Below are positions 59,283 through 64,000 of a stretch of DNA of 64,000 nucleotides, in pieces (the stretch's first letter is position 1; the number at the start of each line of letters is the position of its first letter). Source of the DNA: Vreelandella andesensis (GTDB taxonomy: Bacteria > Pseudomonadota > Gammaproteobacteria > Pseudomonadales > Halomonadaceae); contig NZ_RZHG01000001.1 of NCBI RefSeq assembly GCF_003989795.1, positions 1-64,000 on the forward strand. The letters are read 5' to 3'. A program made the translations under genes and the position numbers. Below the pieces are notes generated by a model. It worked only from the letters and a program-made list of their open reading frames with translations, did no database searches and was not told where the DNA came from.

Positions 59283-60176
59283 ATGATCGGCCAAATTCTC
59301 GCCACACTGTTACCCGTGTTCTTGATTGCTGGTTGTGGTGCGGTTTATGGGCGTTACCGCAACCCGGATATTCGCAGCCTTAATACGCTTAATATGGAGC
59401 TGTTTGTTCCGCTACTGGTATTTGCCGTGCTGGCGGATCGCCAAGCACCTTTGGCAGATTACGCGTGGCTTGCCACCGCCGCGGTGGCCGTCGTACTAGG
59501 GTCTGGACTTGTGCTTTGGCCCGTCGCTAAATGGCTGTCGCTGGACATCAAAGTATTTTTGCCGCCAATGATGTTCAATAACTCTGGCAATATGGGGGTG
59601 CCGTTATTGGTGCTCGCGTTTGGGCCAGATGCCCTACCGGCAGCTGTGGTCGTGTTTATTGTTGAAATGCTGCTGCATTTCTCAGTGGGCCTTTATATGT
59701 TGGACCCACGCACGTCACTCTGGCGGCTGTTGCGAATGCCCATAGTAGCCGCAAGCCTGGCCGGGTTAGTCGTTAATGTAGGCGGTGTCGCGTTGCCTAG
59801 CTGGCTGTTGGAAGCGATGCACATGTTAGGGGGCATCTGTATTCCACTGATGCTCTTTGCCCTGGGTGTTCGGCTGCTGGACATTGACTTTAATGATTGG
59901 CGAACGGGGCTATTGGGGGCGGTGCTTTGCCCACTTTCGGGCTTAGTGATCGCATTACCACTTATGTGGTTACTACCGCTAAACCCGCTACAGATGGCTG
60001 TGCTGCTAGTATTTGCTGCACTGCCACCTGCGGTGCTGAACTACTTGGTGGCAGAGCAATATAAACTTTCCCCACAGAAAGTGGCTTCGCTGGTGCTAAT
60101 CGGCAATTTAGGTAGCTTAATCGTTATGCCGCTGACACTGGCAGCGGCGTTTGCCTGGATTCAATCGCCGCCTTAG
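59283..60176 (+). CDS. AEC-family transporter
   Basis: 297 residues, about ten membrane helices. Conserved AEC marks: FNNSGNMGVPLLVLAFG near residue 98 and PLMLFALGVRLL. Exports or imports organic anions or auxin-like acids; the substrate is unknown. ggagg precedes the ATG. It stands alone after glnE. Confidence 0.9.
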   Translation: MIGQILATLLPVFLIAGCGAVYGRYRNPDIRSLNTLNMELFVPLLVFAVLADRQAPLADYAWLATAAVAVVLGSGLVLWPVAKWLSLDIKVFLPPMMFNNSGNMGVPLLVLAFGPDALPAAVVVFIVEMLLHFSVGLYMLDPRTSLWRLLRMPIVAASLAGLVVNVGGVALPSWLLEAMHMLGGICIPLMLFALGVRLLDIDFNDWRTGLLGAVLCPLSGLVIALPLMWLLPLNPLQMAVLLVFAALPPAVLNYLVAEQYKLSPQKVASLVLIGNLGSLIVMPLTLAAAFAWIQSPP

Positions 60177-60196
60177 CAGCGGCGGTATTTAAAAGT

Positions 60197-60230
60197 TGGT
60201 TAAGACCGACGGCTGGTTAAGACCGACGGT
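60197..60230. repeat. Two-copy 17-bp direct repeat
   Basis: tggttaagaccgacgg occurs at 60197-60212 and 60214-60229. It spans the stop codon of the small membrane-protein gene on the minus strand. Confidence 0.85.
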
Positions 60231-60573
60231 GATCGTCTTTAACTTCGTAACTACCTTCCAATGCATCATGCTGGCGCGTAGAGGCGTCATTTTGAGCATA
60301 ACTGCCGCCAACATCCTGAGCGTGATCAGCGCGCATTTGTTCCATGCGTTTTTTCATTTTATGACGGACAAATGGCATCATTGCCCAGCCAATAAGTAGC
60401 AAAAAAAGTCCGAGTACGACACCAACGACCATCAGTGCGCCAAACGCTAGCCACGTCAGTAGTAATTTGAAACTGCCCATTAGGCCGTTCGGCTGGGTTT
60501 GAGCTGCTCGGGCACGCCACTGATTAGCAGCTTGCCATGCGGCATTGCGTTGATCGCGATTCATTTGCGGCAT
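60217..60573 (-). CDS. Hypothetical membrane protein
   Basis: 118 residues. A charged N-terminal part (MNRDQRNAAWQAANQWRAR), then a hydrophobic region with two closely spaced helices (LLLTWLAFGALMVVGVV and LFLLLIGWAMMPFV), and a basic and acidic tail. No domain recognised. ATG at 60571-60573 has ggagg five bases upstream; longer starts are rejected. The stop lies in a direct repeat. Confidence 0.65.
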   Translation of the reverse strand: MPQMNRDQRNAAWQAANQWRARAAQTQPNGLMGSFKLLLTWLAFGALMVVGVVLGLFLLLIGWAMMPFVRHKMKKRMEQMRADHAQDVGGSYAQNDASTRQHDALEGSYEVKDDHRRS

Positions 60574-60800
60574 GAAAGCCTCCATCGTTCGTATGCGTCC
60601 ATTTGAACACGGCACCAAGGTCAAGTTCCTGGTCTGGATTAACATTTATTTATTCTGGCGGCGAAGAAATTTTTAACGAGTATGTTAGGTTAAACAGCCT
60701 GATGTTAAGTGTCTGGTATTTATTCGGTATTTCATAATGCTAGCATTTATCTGTATCTCAAATATGGTGTTACACAACGCCCATCTAACAGGATGGTTAT

Positions 60801-62426
60801 ATGGCAAATCATGGAGGCAAGTCAGTTTTTGTCGCTTCTACGGTGATTATATTCGGCTTGGTTATTATTGGCGCTGCATTCCCAGAAGGCTTTGGTAATG
60901 CAGCCCAAGCAGCACTCACCTCAATTACTGAATTGTTTGGCTGGTTTTACTTATTTTCAGTGTTTGGTTTTGTGGTTTTTCTTATAGGCTTAGCACTGAG
61001 TAAGTACGGAAAAGTACGCCTTGGCCCTCAAGACAGTACACCCAGCTACAGTTTTTTTTCATGGATTAGCATGCTGTTGGCTGCGGGATTTGGCGTCGGG
61101 CTGGTGTTCTATGGCATGGCTGAGCCAATGACGCACTATATCAGCCCTCCTTATGGCGACGTTCCTGCTGAAACAGACGCTGCTGCGCGCTATGCAATCC
61201 AATACAGCTACTTTAACTGGGGTATCCACCAGTGGGCGGCGTTTTCTGTTGTAGGGTTGATTATTGCCTACTTTCAATTCCGGAAAGGTCAAGCAGGGCT
61301 AGTGTCTTCCGTGCTCTCTTCGGTAACGGCGAAACATCCCCGGGTTCGTCCTTATGCATCATGGCTGGATATTTTCGCCGTGGTTGCCACCGTTATGGGG
61401 GTCGCCACCTCGCTAGGTTTAGGGGTGTTGCAAATGAACGGTGGCCTTAATGCGGTGTTTGGTTTGCCGGAAAATGGCTTTTGGCAGTTCGTCATACTAT
61501 TTGTCATGTTCTGCGCTTACATGGCATCGACATGGTCAGGCTTGGATAAAGGCATTAAACGGTTATCAAACCTAAACATGATTTTATGTATTGGCTTAAT
61601 GCTCTATGTATTAATCACCGGTCCTACCATTGCTATTTTAGAGACAATTACGCTGGGTATTGGTGATTACTTACAAAACTTTATTGGTATGAGCTTGCGT
61701 ATTTCACCCTACAGCGATAATGAATGGGCGAGTAGTTGGACTATTTTTTATTGGGCATGGGTCATTGCTTGGTCACCGTTTGTGGGTACCTTTGTAGCGC
61801 GTGTATCCCGGGGTCGCACCATAAAAGAGTATGTCTTTGGCGTGCTGTTTGTGCCACCGCTACTTGCCTGTTTATGGATAGGCGTATTTGGTGGTGCCGC
61901 GCTTAATTTGGAAATGTCCGGCAGCGATGTTGGGTTAGCGGCTGCCACTGAGGCCAATATTACCGTGGCGTTGTTCGAGATGTTCGAACTGATGCCCTTT
62001 ACCGGTGCATTGTCGGTGGTGGCCATGATGCTTATCTTTATTTTCCTGGTAACGTCGGCTGACTCTGCCTCCTATATCGTGGCGCAAATGACCGACAACG
62101 GCTCGATTAATCCACCGCTTTACAAGCGCATTATTTGGGGCGTATTGATCGCTGCCATTTGCTTAACGCTGATTGTGGCGGGTGGGCTTTCTGGACTCCA
62201 GTCGGCGGCAGTGCTTTCGGCATTACCGTTTACCTTTATTTTGTATATGATGATTGTGGTACTAATTCGTGAGCTTCGGGCTGACCGCAAAGCGATGCTA
62301 ACGCAGTTATATCGTCGCCATGGGGAAACGCCTGTTGGTGCTGATGCGTTTGAAGCAGAGCAGTTAGGTGAAGAAGAGCGCCTACGTCGTGCCCCAAGCG
62401 TCGTCAATCGCCGCATTAATAGTTGA
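60801..62426 (+). CDS. BCCT-family transporter
   Basis: 541 residues, about twelve helices. YGMAEPMTHY, NWGIHQWAAFS and the signature MASTWSGLDKGIKRLSN, with FYWAWVIAWSPFVG, mark a betaine/choline/carnitine carrier. In a salt-adapted cell this imports glycine betaine or choline as osmolyte. Substrate not defined; the Trp/Tyr box is present. aggatgg precedes the ATG. A tiny ORF pair follows. Confidence 0.93.
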   Translation: MANHGGKSVFVASTVIIFGLVIIGAAFPEGFGNAAQAALTSITELFGWFYLFSVFGFVVFLIGLALSKYGKVRLGPQDSTPSYSFFSWISMLLAAGFGVGLVFYGMAEPMTHYISPPYGDVPAETDAAARYAIQYSYFNWGIHQWAAFSVVGLIIAYFQFRKGQAGLVSSVLSSVTAKHPRVRPYASWLDIFAVVATVMGVATSLGLGVLQMNGGLNAVFGLPENGFWQFVILFVMFCAYMASTWSGLDKGIKRLSNLNMILCIGLMLYVLITGPTIAILETITLGIGDYLQNFIGMSLRISPYSDNEWASSWTIFYWAWVIAWSPFVGTFVARVSRGRTIKEYVFGVLFVPPLLACLWIGVFGGAALNLEMSGSDVGLAAATEANITVALFEMFELMPFTGALSVVAMMLIFIFLVTSADSASYIVAQMTDNGSINPPLYKRIIWGVLIAAICLTLIVAGGLSGLQSAAVLSALPFTFILYMMIVVLIRELRADRKAMLTQLYRRHGETPVGADAFEAEQLGEEERLRRAPSVVNRRINS

Positions 62427-62456
62427 ATTATTTGCTTATTTACAGGGGAAGCACCT

Positions 62457-62474
62457 ATGGATAACGCGTGCTGA
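62457..62474 (+). CDS. Five-codon minigene (leader)
   Basis: ATG GAT AAC GCG TGC TGA, preceded by ggggaag at a good distance. Its stop TGA overlaps the ATG at 62474 as TGATG, so ribosomes ending here could restart on the 48-codon gene. May be a leader, or only a chance. Confidence 0.35.
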   Translation: MDNAC

Positions 62475-62620
62475 TGGCCCGGCAAGGACACCATGGCGCC
62501 ACAAGAAAACAGCCCAAAAGGGTGGTTTTTGATCGTTGGCTGGATCGCCTTGTCACCGTTGCTGTGATAACGGCGATGGTCGTGGGTATTGCAGCCGTGG
62601 TAGCCCACTGGTTGCTATGA
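62474..62620 (+). CDS. Putative transmembrane microprotein (48 aa)
   Basis: 48 codons. Basic N-terminal half (TRKQPKRVVFDRWLD), then one membrane helix TVAVITAMVVGIAAVVAHWL to the end. It lies 47 bases after the BCCT carrier and before a terminator, so it is probably made with it. Small single-pass proteins often modulate a partner carrier; that is inference. It has no ribosome site of its own and depends on the minigene. A 26-codon frame overlaps its stop (ATGA) and runs into the terminator; not supported. Confidence 0.5.
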   Translation: MARQGHHGATRKQPKRVVFDRWLDRLVTVAVITAMVVGIAAVVAHWLL

Positions 62621-62664
62621 GTCAGGTTGCCATGGATGGCAAAAGCGACATAGATAAGCGTCTC

Positions 62665-62698
62665 ACGCTCGGCAATGCCGGGCGTTTTTATTTTTAAT
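62665..62698 (+). terminator. Terminator after the BCCT unit
   Basis: Nine-base arms acgctcggc/gccgggcgt (62665-62673 with 62677-62685, one wobble), loop aat, then tttttattttt. It falls 15 bases before the MFS start. Confidence 0.92.
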
Positions 62699-62713
62699 CA
62701 CGAGAGAGTCAGA

Positions 62714-64000
62714 ATGTTGCCTGATAATCCCGCCAAGGTGGCCTCCACCTACGCATCGCGACGTGAAATATTTGGTTGGGCAATGTTTGATTTTGCCAAC
62801 CAAGCCTACACCTTGCTCATCATTACCGTCGTGTTTGGTGAGCTTTTTACGACGGTCATTGTAGGAGACCGGGGTGATGGCTTTCGCTTCGCGAATTTTT
62901 TGTGGAGTCTTGCGTTAGCGTTGAGCTACCTAATGGTCGTGTTAACTGCCCCGCTATGTGGCGCAGTGATGGACTATAGAGCAGAAAAAAAGCGCTTTTT
63001 ATTGATAAGTTATCTCGCAACCGTGGCGACTACCGCCATGCTCTATTTTGTCGAGCCGGGCTATGTCGTTGTTGGGCTGCTGTTAATCATACTTTCTAAT
63101 TATGCTTACTCAATGGGTGAGTCGTTTATTGCCGCTTTTTTGCCAGAGCTAGGGCCTCCTGATGCGTTGGGCAAAATTTCCGGTTTTGGCTGGGCGCTTG
63201 GCTATATTGGCGGCCTCTTTGCGGCAGGTTTTACGCTAATGGTGTTAGGGGAAGCGACAGCCGATAACTTTGAACGGATACGCTGGGTAGGGCCTTTTGC
63301 CGCTGGATTTTTCTTGGTAGCGGCTATCCCTACTTTCCTGTGGATGAAAGAGCGCGGTGTGCCGCAACCCCATGGTGTTTCCTATCGACGTATTGCGTTA
63401 CAGCGTGTTCGGTCGACCTTTGCTGAGCTACGTTACTTTAAAGACTTAACGGTCTTTTTAGTGTCGTTGTTATTCTCAATGGCAGGTGTCTACATCATTA
63501 TTGCGTTTGCTTTTATTTATGGCGCTCAAGTGATTGGCTGGGAAGAGAGCGTTCGCAATATTATGTTTATTATTGTTCAAGTAACGGCAGCAGCAGGCGC
63601 GCTGGGGTTTGGATTTTTACAGGATAAATTGGGCGCCAAACGCACGTATCAAATGACCTTAGCGCTTTGGGTCATTGCCATTGTTTCGATATGGGCGACA
63701 CCAGAGCTAACCGACTGGGTCAACAGCCGTTACGCAGTGCAGTGGCAAGCGCAGTACGTTTTTCTTGTGGTCGGTTGCTTGGCGGGTCTTAGCTTGGGGT
63801 CTAGTCAGTCAGCCAGTCGGGCGTTAGTGGGCGTGTTTTCGCCATTAGAAAAGTCCGCTGAATTTTTCGGCTTTTGGGGGCTCGCCAATAAACTGGCAGG
63901 GGTGTTCGGGATTGTCATGCTCGGTGTTTTGCAAACGCTGATTGGTCTGCAAGCGTCTATCTTGCTATGTGTAGCACTGTTTGTTATTGCGATGCTGATA
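62714..64000 (+). CDS. MFS transporter, UMF1/Atg22-like (partial)
   Basis: 429 codons present; cut by the end of the window, so the C terminus is missing. N-terminal EIFGWAMFDFANQAYTLLI is the UMF1 (Atg22-like) mark. About eleven to twelve helices seen, with SMGESFIAAFLPELG, GFGWALGYIGGLFAAG, and SQSASRALVG. Substrate unknown; the family is linked to amino acid or nucleoside release in some organisms. gagagag precedes the ATG. It follows the terminator, so it has its own promoter. Confidence 0.88.
   Translation, partial: MLPDNPAKVASTYASRREIFGWAMFDFANQAYTLLIITVVFGELFTTVIVGDRGDGFRFANFLWSLALALSYLMVVLTAPLCGAVMDYRAEKKRFLLISYLATVATTAMLYFVEPGYVVVGLLLIILSNYAYSMGESFIAAFLPELGPPDALGKISGFGWALGYIGGLFAAGFTLMVLGEATADNFERIRWVGPFAAGFFLVAAIPTFLWMKERGVPQPHGVSYRRIALQRVRSTFAELRYFKDLTVFLVSLLFSMAGVYIIIAFAFIYGAQVIGWEESVRNIMFIIVQVTAAAGALGFGFLQDKLGAKRTYQMTLALWVIAIVSIWATPELTDWVNSRYAVQWQAQYVFLVVGCLAGLSLGSSQSASRALVGVFSPLEKSAEFFGFWGLANKLAGVFGIVMLGVLQTLIGLQASILLCVALFVIAMLI

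Noticed and set aside
62617-62697. 26-codon frame overlapping the microprotein stop (ATGA)
   Set aside because: It reads straight through the terminator stem into its T tract, so it is unlikely to be a gene.

Overview
The window is a chromosomal segment of a gammaproteobacterium. The best match from remembered families is Halomonadaceae (Halomonas or Vreelandella): about 55% GC genes, a FabY-type 3-ketoacyl synthase, an APH-type homoserine kinase, monofunctional HisB, an AtoE carrier, a TRAP transporter and a BCCT carrier for compatible solutes. The genus call is inference; no database search was run. Almost everything is core genome. There is no prophage, transposase, CRISPR array or complete mobile element.

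Layout. 1-3276: 3' part of a ribosomal operon (23S, 5S, terminator). 3348-10149: hisC, an NlpE-like lipoprotein, radA, the selenium pair selD-mnmH, a class I amidotransferase homologue lacking its nucleophile, and a YjaG-family gene. 10163-13500 (minus): hisB-hisH-hisA-hisF plus an outer-membrane barrel gene. 13707-18207: PanZ-like acetyltransferase, AsmA, mutY and the yggX-type gene. 18274-18690: a tRNA operon (Phe, Gln, Thr) with a clear promoter and terminator. 18768-21019: an AT-rich accessory patch with a META lipoprotein, two tiny ORFs, a Crp/Fnr-type regulator and a long structured leader-like region. 21020-27780: FAH-family hydrolase, speA, thrB and polA. 27817-31925: ferric-iron ABC transporter, split over three transcripts around a Fur-box-like site. 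32031-35089: TRAP transporter operon. 35422-40970: tmcA, pepD, dps, glycerate kinase. 41116-43832: two lipoproteins, a DUF1007 protein and a NicO-type metal permease, with a Zur-like palindrome in front of the permease. 43834-48635: HIT protein, entericidin, I78 inhibitor, LysE exporter, a voltage-sensor-like membrane protein without a visible pore, thioesterase, AtoE. 48911-52947 (minus): fabY-coaD-yfhL-dinF. 53130-59163: TrmB-like methyltransferase, SMR pump, PBP4, dgkA, glnE. 59283-64000: AEC permease, a small membrane protein, BCCT carrier, a 48-residue microprotein and an MFS carrier cut by the window end.

How it works together. Most genes are information and housekeeping functions: translation and tRNA modification (rRNA, tRNAs, mnmH, tmcA, TrmB-like), DNA repair (radA, mutY, polA), histidine and polyamine synthesis, nitrogen control (glnE), lipid and CoA synthesis (fabY, coaD, dgkA), and envelope upkeep (asmA, PBP4, lipoproteins). 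Import of iron, organic acids, metals and compatible solutes fits a marine or saline heterotroph.

The less ordinary signals are: a pseudo-amidotransferase; 15-bp in-frame tandem repeats inside two conserved enzymes (mutY, glnE); the small-ORF/Crp patch; the metal-permease cassette with its operator; the pore-less voltage-sensor protein; a perfect 23-bp operator-like palindrome before atoE; and a 5-codon minigene overlapping a transmembrane microprotein after the BCCT gene. I did not find a complete, clearly new multigene system.
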